Shown here: one piece after another, positions 1 through 7,495 of the stretch
Layout: each line of letters starts with the position of its first letter
Position numbering within the stretch: position 1 is the stretch's first letter
Assembly: GCF_002898515.1 (NCBI RefSeq)
Contig: NZ_PPFX01000005.1
Location: 1 to 64,000, forward strand
Direction: 5' to 3'
Length of the DNA stretch: 64,000 bases
From: Geothermobacter hydrogeniphilus
Lineage (GTDB): Bacteria > Desulfobacterota > Desulfuromonadia > Desulfuromonadales > Geothermobacteraceae
Translations under genes and position numbers: made by a program
The notes under the pieces: model-generated
The model's database searches: none
Told to the model about the DNA's origin: nothing
Seen by the model: only the letters and a program-made list of their open reading frames with translations

Positions 1-37
1 ATTTTCGGTTAGCACAACCCCTGTTTGCTGGTCAATT

Positions 38-332
38 TTAGGTTAGCATTACTAGACTTTTCAAGGCGGGCGCCCTTTGATCCCCCTTGGGTATAACTCG
101 GAAGGCCATATTCATGCTGATTGCGGTGTAGGCGGATACCGCATAGGGCATCAGATAGGTCAGGAACAGCTTGAGATAGTTGTTCTCCAAAGGCCAAACA
201 GATGACCTTCTCTCCCTGATTGATCAGGTTGTAAAGGGTTCCCGCGACCAGAGCGACCTTTAACGCCCTGGTTATCACCTGGCCGTACTGACGATGATCT
301 CGAATCTTCTTTTCACCGGTTGCCACCTGCAA
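38..332 (-). pseudogene. NrtS-like small membrane protein, frameshifted
   Basis: On the minus strand the first part reads RALKVALVAGTLYNLINQGE, which matches the first helix of NrtS-type nitrate/nitrite transporter proteins of about 70 residues. The expected second half, YLKLFLTYLMPYAVSAYTAI, is present but in another frame and runs to a TAA at 38-40. The two halves join by one base change near 187-192. Each half is well preserved, so this is either a recent frameshift or a sequence error. The start is uncertain: TTG at 332, or GTG at 278 just before the conserved part. The gene lies on the same strand, just downstream of the CMD-family gene. The family assignment is from memory of the motif. 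Confidence 0.6.
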
Positions 333-362
333 GGGTCGGGGTCGTTGAGAGGCGCGCAGACA

Positions 363-887
363 TCAGAAGTCGATGTCCACTTCCAGAGAATCGAGAAACT
401 TGTTGAAAGCGGTAAACAGTTCCATCACGCCGAGAGCTTCGACGATTTCGGCGTCGGTGGCACCGAGCTGTCGGAGCGCTGCGAATTCCTCCTCGGGGAT
501 ACGCAACGGCTCACGGTTGGCCTTGCGGGCAAAGTTAATCAGTTTTTTTTCCTTGACGGAAAATTCGGCCTCGTCCAGATTCTCCTCAATGGCGGCAAGT
601 TCCTCCTCCGTCACGCCGATAGCCCGCAGTGCGCCCGTGTGAGTCGCCACGCAGTAGGAACAGCTGTTGTCCTTGGAAACCAGTACCGCGATCGTCTCTT
701 TGACCTTGCGACTCAGGCGCCCCTCCATCATCACCGCCTTGACCTTGTTCCAGTTGGCCTGCAGCAGGGGCGGATGGTGAGCATAGGTCTTAAAGAGGTT
801 TGGTACCCGGCCAAAAGCTCTCTCGATTTCCTGGAAAATGACGGATACACTCTTGGTCTGTGTTACAATGGGAATAATGCGGGACAT
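363..887 (-). CDS. Carboxymuconolactone decarboxylase / AhpD-family protein
   Basis: This 174-residue protein is of the AhpD-like alkylhydroperoxidase (CMD) type. The redox motif SCSYCVATHT near residue 80 has the two cysteines (CxxC) and following histidine used in AhpD-type peroxide reduction. The middle is helical, as expected of the fold. The ATG at 887 follows a very good ribosome site (AGGAGG at 893-900). It is the next gene downstream of tetR on the same strand, with a palindrome in the 59-base gap. It is probably under control of that regulator and may detoxify an organic peroxide or a related electrophile. The substrate cannot be told from sequence. Confidence 0.85.
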   Translation of the reverse strand: MSRIIPIVTQTKSVSVIFQEIERAFGRVPNLFKTYAHHPPLLQANWNKVKAVMMEGRLSRKVKETIAVLVSKDNSCSYCVATHTGALRAIGVTEEELAAIEENLDEAEFSVKEKKLINFARKANREPLRIPEEEFAALRQLGATDAEIVEALGVMELFTAFNKFLDSLEVDIDF

Positions 888-906
888 GACTTGACCTCCT
901 TTTTAA

Positions 907-920
907 ACCAACCGGTTGGT
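907..920. promoter_or_regulatory. Probable TetR operator upstream of the CMD-family gene
   Basis: ACCAACCGGTTGGT is a perfect 14-base palindrome about 20 bases before the CMD gene start. Read on the minus strand with its flank it contains AACCGACC, which also occurs in the palindrome upstream of tetR. This suggests the same regulator binds both. Confidence 0.6.
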
Positions 921-946
921 CGGTTTTGTTGGAAAAAAATTTTCCC

Positions 947-1531
947 TCAGTCCAACTGCAGAAACACCTTCAAGGTGTCAAAACAAAGACGCAGGGGCTT
1001 TTCATCTTTTCTGAGCCTGGCGAGCATGATCCCCCCTTCAAGCGTCATCACGATGTACAGGGCCAAAGTATCGGCCGGAAGGTCCGCCCGCACCTGCCCG
1101 GAGTCCTGGGCAGCGGCGATAAAGCCTTCGAGTTTAGTGGCCATCTCGGCAAAGAACCGGTCCACGAACGCCGCATAGCGTTCATCACCATCGCTCATTT
1201 CCAGGGCGGTATTGCCGAAAATGCATCCCCCTACAAACCCCGACTTGCTGTGGATGGACACCACAGCGTCAAAGAAGTTGCTCAGGCATTCTCCTGGGGT
1301 ATCGCCGGTGAGGGAACTCTCGAAAAACTCCATGAACCAATCCCGCGAGCGCCCGAGAACAGCGAGTCCGAGTTCGTCTTTTCCCGAAAAATGAAAGTAG
1401 AGGCTCCCCTTCTTGATCCCAGTCGCGGCAATCAGGTCGCTGACACTGGTACCCGTGAACCCCTTCCGCCGGATAATCCGGGCCGCTTCGGTTATGAGTC
1501 GTTCTTTTGTAATTTCGCCTTTGGTGGCCAT
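947..1531 (-). CDS. TetR-family transcriptional regulator
   Basis: The protein has 194 residues. The N-terminal helix-turn-helix is typical of the family: ITKERLITEAARIIRRKGF is followed by a TSVSDLIAATGIKKGSLYFHF recognition helix (quoted in part). The variable C-terminal ligand domain has an FGNTALEMSD-type stretch common in TetR_C subfamilies that respond to electrophiles or aromatic compounds. I start at the ATG at 1531 because AGGGTGAG lies just upstream. A GTG at 1540 sits inside that ribosome site. It likely represses itself and the CMD gene, as a palindrome sits before each. The ligand is unknown. Confidence 0.88.
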   Translation of the reverse strand: MATKGEITKERLITEAARIIRRKGFTGTSVSDLIAATGIKKGSLYFHFSGKDELGLAVLGRSRDWFMEFFESSLTGDTPGECLSNFFDAVVSIHSKSGFVGGCIFGNTALEMSDGDERYAAFVDRFFAEMATKLEGFIAAAQDSGQVRADLPADTLALYIVMTLEGGIMLARLRKDEKPLRLCFDTLKVFLQLD

Positions 1532-1551
1532 AGATCTCACCCTTAAAAACC

Positions 1552-1563
1552 GACCGTTCGGTC
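1552..1563. promoter_or_regulatory. Probable TetR autoregulatory operator
   Basis: GACCG-TT-CGGTC forms an inverted repeat about 20 bases upstream of the tetR ATG. The flanking AACCGACC octamer is shared with the palindrome at 907-920. Both the position and the shared half-site fit autorepression. Confidence 0.55.
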
Positions 1564-1981
1564 AAAACTGCTCTTCAACAGAAAATCTGTCAAGAAAAAA
1601 TTTTACTCTGCCCCCGGCTGCGAAAAAACTTTCTACCGTCTCTCGGTTTCGCTGACAAGGCTGATGTCGTCCGCTCAGCTTCTCGGCCAACTGGTCGAAG
1701 TCTAGGTCCATCTCAGTACCGAGTTGATCCTGGATCATGCCCCCGCCGCACCTGTCCGAGGCGTTGCAGTACCGGGGGCTGGATCGGAAGTTGGGGTGAG
1801 GGTGATGGACCGGAAATATCCGATCATTTTAGTGGCCAATTCTTATAATATTGTGAGTGATCCTCTATCCAGCTGGAATGCACAGCGGAGTAATAGCTCT
1901 TGTCTGGCGTGGTAACACTGGCTATGATACAGCACTGCCTTGAGGCCTTTACGCTTTGACTCCTGAGAAGGTACTGACCAT
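1564..1981. other. Intergenic region between tetR and marR
   Basis: No intact gene is visible in these 418 bases. It holds a short remnant resembling the end of comM (1743-1799) and a TATAAT hexamer at 1844-1849 that could be a -10 element for marR, though no convincing -35 is seen. CGGA-AATA-TCCG at 1811-1822 is a small inverted repeat. This region separates the divergently transcribed tetR and marR. Confidence 0.5.
1743..1799 (+). pseudogene. Remnant resembling the C-terminus of ComM/YifB (Mg-chelatase-like AAA protein)
   Basis: The plus strand reads HLSEALQYRGLDRKLG followed by TGA. Intact ComM/YifB proteins commonly end with a HLAEAIQYRSLDR-like stretch. Upstream the frame closes within a few codons at a stop, so only about 19 codons survive. 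The match is short but specific. If correct, it marks where a larger gene was deleted during rearrangement. Confidence 0.4.
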
Positions 1982-2503
1982 ATGAATACGACACTGGAAA
2001 ACCTACCACAACCTCAGGTCCCGAAAGGGAGCTACGAACTCCGTATTCTTCAGGCGTTAAGGCGCATTATCCGTGCGGTCGATATCCATTCTCATAAACT
2101 CTCTACTCAGCACAATATCACCGGGCCGCAACTTGCCTGCCTGCTTGCGATCAACGAAGAGGGGCCATTGACAAGTGCCAACCTTGCCAAGAAAGTTTAC
2201 TTGAGTCCAAGCACAGTCGTTGGAATTATTGATCGACTCGAAGAGAAAGGCCTGATAGAACGCAACCGTAATAGCAAGGATCGCCGCCAGGTCCATATTT
2301 CGACAACCTCTGCTGGTCGGCAACTGGTTGAAACGGCTCCCTCTCTCCTCCAGGACACCCTGTCCAGTGCCTTGGTAGAACTGCCGGAAATTGAGCAGGT
2401 TTCTATCACCATGTCGCTCGAAAAGCTGGTTGACCTGATGGAGGCCCGCCAAATTGAGGCGGCGCCTGTTCTTGAGACCGGTTCTTTATCCTCAGAGCTC
2501 TAG
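1982..2503 (+). CDS. MarR-family transcriptional regulator
   Basis: This 173-residue winged-helix regulator has the MarR core: GPLTSANLAKKVYLSPSTVV is the recognition helix region, and KGLIERNRNSKDRRQVHIST is the wing with the family's D-x-R-R signature. The start ATG is preceded by GAGAAGG. It lies just upstream of ablA-ablB on the same strand. In several related genomes a MarR gene sits beside the beta-lysine osmolyte genes, so it may control them. The repeated GTACACGAA sites at 2596-2637 are candidate targets. The C-terminal 20 residues look disordered. Confidence 0.88.
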   Translation: MNTTLENLPQPQVPKGSYELRILQALRRIIRAVDIHSHKLSTQHNITGPQLACLLAINEEGPLTSANLAKKVYLSPSTVVGIIDRLEEKGLIERNRNSKDRRQVHISTTSAGRQLVETAPSLLQDTLSSALVELPEIEQVSITMSLEKLVDLMEARQIEAAPVLETGSLSSEL

Positions 2504-2836
2504 CCTCTCCCACTTTTTTAAGCCGTCAATCATCTCTAAAGAACCGCGCCATAGCTGTTGAATTTGACAGCGTGTGGTCATTTCTGCTAAAACAATTCGT
2601 ACACGAACTATTTGCCCTCCAAAAATCAGTACACGAATGTGCTCCCTAGGGCAAGAATGGAAAGTCCGTGATTGTTTTTTAAAACATGCCTCAGATCCAA
2701 TTTCCGCTCGCCCTTAACGCCGTAAATCGCGGCAAAACTCAAAATGATGCACGCAATGAATTATTTCGATGGATCCTTCGTCGAAAAGTTTTGGTGATAA
2801 CCAGAGTGCACAAGAAACTGTGGAGCCAACAGAGCA
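2504..2836. promoter_or_regulatory. marR-ablA intergenic region with paired operator-like sites
   Basis: These 333 bases carry no gene. At 2596-2607 TTCGTACACGAA is a near-perfect inverted repeat (TTCGT-AC-ACGAA). A second half-site, GTACACGAA, lies at 2629-2637, exactly 30 bases from the matching GTACACGAA at 2599, so on the same face of the helix. The stretch around 2670-2690 is AT-rich and could hold the ablA promoter. I infer a regulator site controlling ablAB. The adjacent MarR protein is the first candidate. Confidence 0.5.
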
Positions 2837-4156
2837 ATGAGCATTTATTCCAACAACCAGCAACAAATTGCCGAGTATTTAAGCCGAGAGGACAAGGTTA
2901 CCCTGTCCAGGTGGACCGATTGGCGCTGGCAACTGAAGCATTCCATTACCCGTGTAGAAACCTTTGAAAAACTTCTCGGCATCGAACTTGAGGTGATGGA
3001 GAGACGCAAGATCTCTTTAACATTGAAGAAATTCCCCCTGTCGATGACCCCTTACTACCTGTCTCTGATCGATCGCAGCGACTTTCGTAACGATCCTGTC
3101 TTCCGCCAGGCTTTTCCAGATCCACAGGAATTGGAGATCGACAAATGCGACATGGTAGATCCGCTGGCCGAAGATCAGGACAGCCCGGCTCCGGGAATTA
3201 CCCACCGCTATCCTGATCGCGTTCTGTTTCATGTCAGCAACGTCTGCGCCATGTACTGTCGGCACTGTACACGCAAGCGAAAGGTTGGCGATATCGACTC
3301 GATCCCGGACCGCAATCAGATCCTGGCCGGGCTTGATTATATCCGCAAGACACTGGAAATCCGAGACGTCCTGCTCTCCGGCGGTGATCCATTGATGCTC
3401 AACGACGCTTACCTCGACTGGATTCTGACTGAATTACGCCAGATCGAGCATGTCCAGGTGGTTCGCATCGGGTCGCGAATGCCGGTGGTTCTGCCCTACC
3501 GGGTTACTGACGAACTGGTTGAGATGTTAAAAAAGCACCAGCCCCTCTGGCTGAACACCCACTTTAACCATCCGTGCGAGATCACCAGTTCTTCCCGTGT
3601 GGCATTGAAGAAACTGGCCGATGCCGGGATTCCTCTCGGTAATCAGTCGGTGCTGTTGGCTGGGGTCAATGACTGCCCGCGGATCATAAAATCACTGGTG
3701 CACAAGCTGGTCGAAAACCGGGTGCGTCCCTACTATCTCTACCAGTGTGATCTGTCTGAAGGGCTTTCCCACTTTCGCACCCCGGTTGGCAAGGGGGTCG
3801 AGATCATGGAAAGCCTGATCGGCCATACCAGCGGTTTTTCGGTCCCGACCTATGTTATCGACGCTCCCGGTGGTGGCGGGAAAATACCCCTTATGCCAAA
3901 TTATCTGATTTCTCTATCGACCAATAAGGTGGTGTTGCGCAACTACGAAGGGGTTATTACGACCTATCGGGAACCGGACAGTTACAAGCAGAAATTCTGT
4001 GATCGTAAGTGCGAAGGCTGTAACTTGAAGTTGAAATTGGAGGATGGTGAAGAAGCAGATGCCACTGGCATTGAAATGCTGCTGGACGATTGTGATGAGA
4101 CGATCAGTTTGACCCCGGCAGAAAATCAACGCTTGGAGCGACGCGATGAGTGCTGA
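2837..4156 (+). CDS. ablA: L-lysine 2,3-aminomutase AblA
   Basis: This radical-SAM, PLP-dependent enzyme converts L-alpha-lysine to L-beta-lysine, the first step to the compatible solute N-epsilon-acetyl-beta-lysine. The cluster motif CAMYCRHC is at about residues 138-145, followed by TRKRKVGD and [10 protein letters not shown] as in known aminomutases. [14 protein letters not shown] near residue 345 holds the PLP lysine region. CDRKCEGCN near the C-terminus is a cysteine group of the kind used for zinc binding in this family. Its 439 residues are normal length. It overlaps ablB by 11 bases, so the two are translationally coupled. The partner gene makes AblA the best name over EpmB or generic KamA. 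Confidence 0.95.
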   Translation: MSIYSNNQQQIAEYLSREDKVTLSRWTDWRWQLKHSITRVETFEKLLGIELEVMERRKISLTLKKFPLSMTPYYLSLIDRSDFRNDPVFRQAFPDPQELEIDKCDMVDPLAEDQDSPAPGITHRYPDRVLFHVSNVCAMYCRHCTRKRKVGDIDSIPDRNQILAGLDYIRKTLEIRDVLLSGGDPLMLNDAYLDWILTELRQIEHVQVVRIGSRMPVVLPYRVTDELVEMLKKHQPLWLNTHFNHPCEITSSSRVALKKLADAGIPLGNQSVLLAGVNDCPRIIKSLVHKLVENRVRPYYLYQCDLSEGLSHFRTPVGKGVEIMESLIGHTSGFSVPTYVIDAPGGGGKIPLMPNYLISLSTNKVVLRNYEGVITTYREPDSYKQKFCDRKCEGCNLKLKLEDGEEADATGIEMLLDDCDETISLTPAENQRLERRDEC

Positions 4157-4982
4157 CCGGATCGAGAGTTTCGGCAGGTCTCTCATTCAGCATGGTCCTG
4201 CCAATGATCGGATCTATCTGATGAAACTCGGAGAAGGTGATGCCCCAGAGATTCCTGTCCGTCTGACCGAGTTTGCAAAAGATAAGGGATATACAAAAAT
4301 TTTTGCCAAGGTGCCTGCTGTGGCTCGACCGATGTTCACGAAGAGCGGCTTTGTCGAGGAGGCCCGGATTCCCGGGCTTTTCCAGAGAAAAGAGGATGGT
4401 TTCTTTCTGAGCAAGTTTATGTCGGTTGAACGCGAAACAGAAAAGCAGTCCAGCAGGGTCGCTGAGATTCTTAAGGCCTCCCGGCAAAAAGCAGGTAAAG
4501 CCGGGGACGTGCAACTGACAGATGGCCATGTCTACCGCATGATGCGCAAATGTGACGCTACCGATATGGCGCAGCTTTATCGGCAGGTCTTCGAGTCTTA
4601 CCCCTTCCCGATCCATGATCCAGATTACCTCGTACAAACCATGAACGAAAACCTGATCTATTTTGGCATTTGGGCAGATAATCGGTTGATTGCACTGTCA
4701 TCTGCTGAGGTCGATTTCGATAACAAGAATGCTGAAATGACTGACTTCGCGACTTTACCCGATTTCCGTGGCATGGGTCTCGCCAGCTACCTGTTGGGAA
4801 AAATGGACTCAGGTGTCAGGCAGATTGGCATCAAGACAGCCTATACGATCGCTCGCGCCTACTCCTTTGGCATGAATATCACCTTCGCCAAGCAAGGTTA
4901 CCTTCACGGCGGCACTTTAACCAACAACACCCAGATCTCTGGAAGTCTGGAAAGCATGAATGTCTGGTACAAGCATCTATGA
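4146..4982 (+). CDS. ablB: Beta-lysine N6-acetyltransferase AblB
   Basis: This GNAT-fold enzyme of 278 residues acetylates the epsilon amino group of beta-lysine to give the osmolyte N-epsilon-acetyl-beta-lysine. The C-terminal half (about 130-275) is the acetyltransferase domain. The [15 protein letters not shown] segment is the acetyl-CoA binding loop, and the strand before it is [10 protein letters not shown]. The N-terminal half ([23 protein letters not shown]) is typical of AblB. It starts inside the end of ablA, and its stop codon overlaps the start of the next gene (ATGA at 4979-4982). Confidence 0.93.
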   Translation: MSADRIESFGRSLIQHGPANDRIYLMKLGEGDAPEIPVRLTEFAKDKGYTKIFAKVPAVARPMFTKSGFVEEARIPGLFQRKEDGFFLSKFMSVERETEKQSSRVAEILKASRQKAGKAGDVQLTDGHVYRMMRKCDATDMAQLYRQVFESYPFPIHDPDYLVQTMNENLIYFGIWADNRLIALSSAEVDFDNKNAEMTDFATLPDFRGMGLASYLLGKMDSGVRQIGIKTAYTIARAYSFGMNITFAKQGYLHGGTLTNNTQISGSLESMNVWYKHL

Positions 4983-5359
4983 AGCGAGAAATTACCATGA
5001 AAAGAATCCTCATTGCCGGACATCGCCCTGAGATAGCCAAACTGTTTGAACTTCTCATGCGGCAACAAGACAGGCAGTTTGTCAGCGCCAAAAGCCTCAC
5101 GCAATGTTTTGACCTTTCGATAAATACAGTGCCGGCACTCATTGTTATTGACTGTGCCATGGCCGAATTATGCCGATGTCACGAGGCGGTTGTTGCCTTG
5201 AAGGGTTCGTCAAAGACCGCCGAAATTCCGATTGTGCTGATCGATGACCCACAGCAGGGCGACGAAGATATCCGCAAACTGTTGGATATTGTGGACGGCG
5301 TATTTTCTGAACCGTTCAGCCCTACCGAAATCAAAAGGACGGCAGAGAAATACCTTTAA
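4979..5359 (+). CDS. Receiver-like protein lacking key phosphorylation residues
   Basis: This 126-residue single-domain protein resembles a response-regulator receiver. It keeps the central strand with an aspartate (ALIVIDCAMAE, about residue 60). It lacks the acidic pair after strand 1 (RILIAGHRPE instead of ..DD..), and the usual KP after strand 5 is EPFSP. It is probably a pseudo-receiver that does not signal by ordinary phosphorylation. The first ATG overlaps the ablB stop; an internal ATG at 4997 starting MKRILIAG is an alternative. Its coupling to ablB suggests a role in osmolyte control, but no output domain is present. A hairpin terminator follows at 5401-5431. Confidence 0.7.
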   Translation: MKREITMKRILIAGHRPEIAKLFELLMRQQDRQFVSAKSLTQCFDLSINTVPALIVIDCAMAELCRCHEAVVALKGSSKTAEIPIVLIDDPQQGDEDIRKLLDIVDGVFSEPFSPTEIKRTAEKYL

Positions 5360-5400
5360 TTCGGATGTCTATACAAATAGACTGGCAAACGCAATAAAAA

Positions 5401-5431
5401 AAGAGACGGAAGGACAATCCTTCCGTCTCTT
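5401..5431. terminator. Bidirectional terminator between the ablAB unit and proVWX
   Basis: A perfect 14-base stem (AAGAGACGGAAGGA and its complement) flanks a CAA loop. A-rich sequence lies before it and a T-rich tract (TTTATTTTTCT) after it, so it can end transcription from both sides. It sits between convergent genes ending at 5359 and 5462. Confidence 0.88.
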
Positions 5432-5461
5432 ACAGTTTATTTTTCTACCAGGTAGACCTGT

Positions 5462-6478
5462 TTAGGCGGCATTGCGTGCCGCTTCGAGCCAGCTGTCCCA
5501 TTTTTTCCGGTTTTTTTGAATCCACTCCTTGACGTGACGCTTGATATCTTTCCGCGAGTTTTCACCATCCTGCATGCGGGTGTTCTGTGCATTGATATCG
5601 GAAAGCGGCAGAGTGAAAACCTCAAAGAATTTTTTGGCAGCCGGATTTTTGGCGAGAAACTTCTTGTTGGCAACAATCCGAATGTCGCTGACAACGAAGC
5701 CTGCTTTGAGAGGGTCGGTAACGGCACCCTTGATGCCGCTGACAGTCATTCGGTCCTTACCCGGCATCTGGGATTCTTTGGGCATGATCTTCGGTACGTT
5801 GATCCACATCACGTCTTTGCCCGGCTCCAGTTTGCCGATCGTCCAGTTCGGTGCCCAGGTGTAAAAGAAGACTGGTTTGCCAGCGCTGTAACGGGCCAGA
5901 GTGTCAGCCATGCTGGCGGAGTAGCCGGCTTTGATCGGATTGATGTGGTCTTTCAGACCGTAAACGTCCAGGTGGTGACTAATGACCTTTTCGCAGCCCC
6001 AGCCGGGAGGACAGGCTGTCAGGTCAGCTTTGCCGTCACCGTTGTCATCAAAGGCCTTTTTGACTTCGGGGCGCTTGAAGTCGTCCAGTGACTTGATGTT
6101 GAATTTTTCAACTTCTTTCTTTGAGACCAGATATCCCTGCAGACCACCAGCTTTTACAACATAACCGACAATTTCCACCTTGTCTTGCCACCCTTTCGGC
6201 ATCTGGCTGGTGTGGTTCGGGAACCAACCATTCGGCCAGTAGTCGACGTCACCAAGTGCGACCGCCTGATAGAAGAGCGGATTTTGCAGTTCTTTAGTTT
6301 TTTTAAGCTTGAAACCTAGTTCCTTAAGCCCTTCCTCGACCAAAGCAGCCTGAAAATAACCGGTATTCCAGGTGGCGCGTGCGGGTTGAACCTTAACACC
6401 TTTGCCCGGCTTATCTGACCTCGCGTAGGCTGGTATAGCCAAGGCTAGAATCAGGAATGCAAACAGCAGCCGTTTCAT
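5462..6478 (-). CDS. proX: Glycine betaine/proline ABC transporter substrate-binding protein ProX
   Basis: This 338-residue periplasmic protein binds glycine betaine or a related quaternary amine and hands it to ProVW. Residues 1-19 form a signal peptide (MKRLLFAFLILALAIPAYA). The family's tryptophan-rich ligand-cage parts are visible: ATWNTGYFQAAL, DYWPNGWFPNH, ACPPGWGCEKV and FFYTWAPNW. It is the last gene of proVWX, 177 bases after proW. A small CTTAG-AAAA-CTAAG hairpin at 6493-6506 precedes a strong ribosome site (GAGGAGG), which could tune its expression. It ends at the shared terminator. The exact ligand is inferred from the family. Confidence 0.93.
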   Translation of the reverse strand: MKRLLFAFLILALAIPAYARSDKPGKGVKVQPARATWNTGYFQAALVEEGLKELGFKLKKTKELQNPLFYQAVALGDVDYWPNGWFPNHTSQMPKGWQDKVEIVGYVVKAGGLQGYLVSKKEVEKFNIKSLDDFKRPEVKKAFDDNGDGKADLTACPPGWGCEKVISHHLDVYGLKDHINPIKAGYSASMADTLARYSAGKPVFFYTWAPNWTIGKLEPGKDVMWINVPKIMPKESQMPGKDRMTVSGIKGAVTDPLKAGFVVSDIRIVANKKFLAKNPAAKKFFEVFTLPLSDINAQNTRMQDGENSRKDIKRHVKEWIQKNRKKWDSWLEAARNAA

Positions 6479-6655
6479 AATACCTCCTCTTTCTTAGAAA
6501 ACTAAGTTTAGCTGACAAGGAATCGCAATATTGTTGAGCAAGCGATCCAGACGAATGGACGAACGTTTTCATACAAAGGCCGGGGAATTCTATCCTCATC
6601 CGGTCTGCTTCCCTTATCCTTCAGGGTGAAGGCGTGGTATCTCTCAATGAGTCTC

Positions 6656-7495
6656 TTACTTTTTGCCAATCCCTTGGGTGATACGGTCCAGGACCATTGC
6701 CAGCAACACAATGGCCAACCCGCCGACAGTTGCCATGCCGATCTCCAGGGTATTGAGTCCCTGAACCACCGGGTTGCCAAGCCCACCTGCGCCGATCAGG
6801 GCAGCGATTACCACCATCGACAGGGCCATCATGATGGTCTGGTTCAACCCGGCCATAATCGACGGCATGGCCAACGGAAATTGGACCTTGCGCAGCACCT
6901 GCCAGTTGGTGGCACCGAAGGCGAGGGCTGCTTCTACCAGTTCGGGGTGAACCTGGCGAATGCCGAGGCTGGTCAGGCGGATGATTGGCGGCAGGGCGAA
7001 GACGATGGTTGCCAAGATGCCGGAGACGGTACCGATGCTGAACAGCATCACCACCGGTACCAGGTAGACAAAGGCCGGGGTGGTCTGCATGGCGTCAAGA
7101 AAGGGACGCAGGATCATTTCAAAACGGTCGCTGCGGCCGGCCATGATCCCCAGCGGGATGCCGGCGACGGCGCAGAAGACCACCGAGCAGATGACCATCG
7201 ACAGTGTCGTCATGGTGTCTTCCCAGAGGCCCAGGTAGCCAATCAGCAGGAAAGTCAACAGGGTGAAGAGGGTAACCCGTTTGCCGGCAAAACGCCAGGC
7301 GGCGACAGCGAAGAGCAGGATCACCACCCAGGGCGGCAGGGTTGCGAAAAGCCATTCGAGCCCGTTCAGACTCCACTCGATCGGGGCTTTGATGATCTGG
7401 AAGATATCGCGGTAATTGGCTACCAGCCAATCGACGAAGGTTTGGATCCATTCATCCAGAGGAATTTGCTGTTCATCGAAATTGAAAATATTCAT
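6656..7495 (-). CDS. proW: Glycine betaine/proline ABC transporter permease ProW
   Basis: This 279-residue inner-membrane permease has hydrophobic helices from about residue 50 onward (LPPWVVILLFAVAAW, LFTLLTFLLIGYLGLW and others). The permease-ATPase coupling loop, EAALAFGATNWQVLRKVQFP, has the conserved E-A-A---G pattern. GAGGLGNPVVQGLNTLE near the C-terminus is typical of betaine-type permeases. Its start overlaps the proV stop (ATGA at 7492-7495), so the two subunits are coupled. Confidence 0.93.
   Translation of the reverse strand: MNIFNFDEQQIPLDEWIQTFVDWLVANYRDIFQIIKAPIEWSLNGLEWLFATLPPWVVILLFAVAAWRFAGKRVTLFTLLTFLLIGYLGLWEDTMTTLSMVICSVVFCAVAGIPLGIMAGRSDRFEMILRPFLDAMQTTPAFVYLVPVVMLFSIGTVSGILATIVFALPPIIRLTSLGIRQVHPELVEAALAFGATNWQVLRKVQFPLAMPSIMAGLNQTIMMALSMVVIAALIGAGGLGNPVVQGLNTLEIGMATVGGLAIVLLAMVLDRITQGIGKK

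Noticed and set aside
2686-2967. A 93-codon open frame before and over the start of ablA
   Set aside because: It overlaps ablA out of frame and has no recognisable protein similarity; it is a chance frame in the leader.
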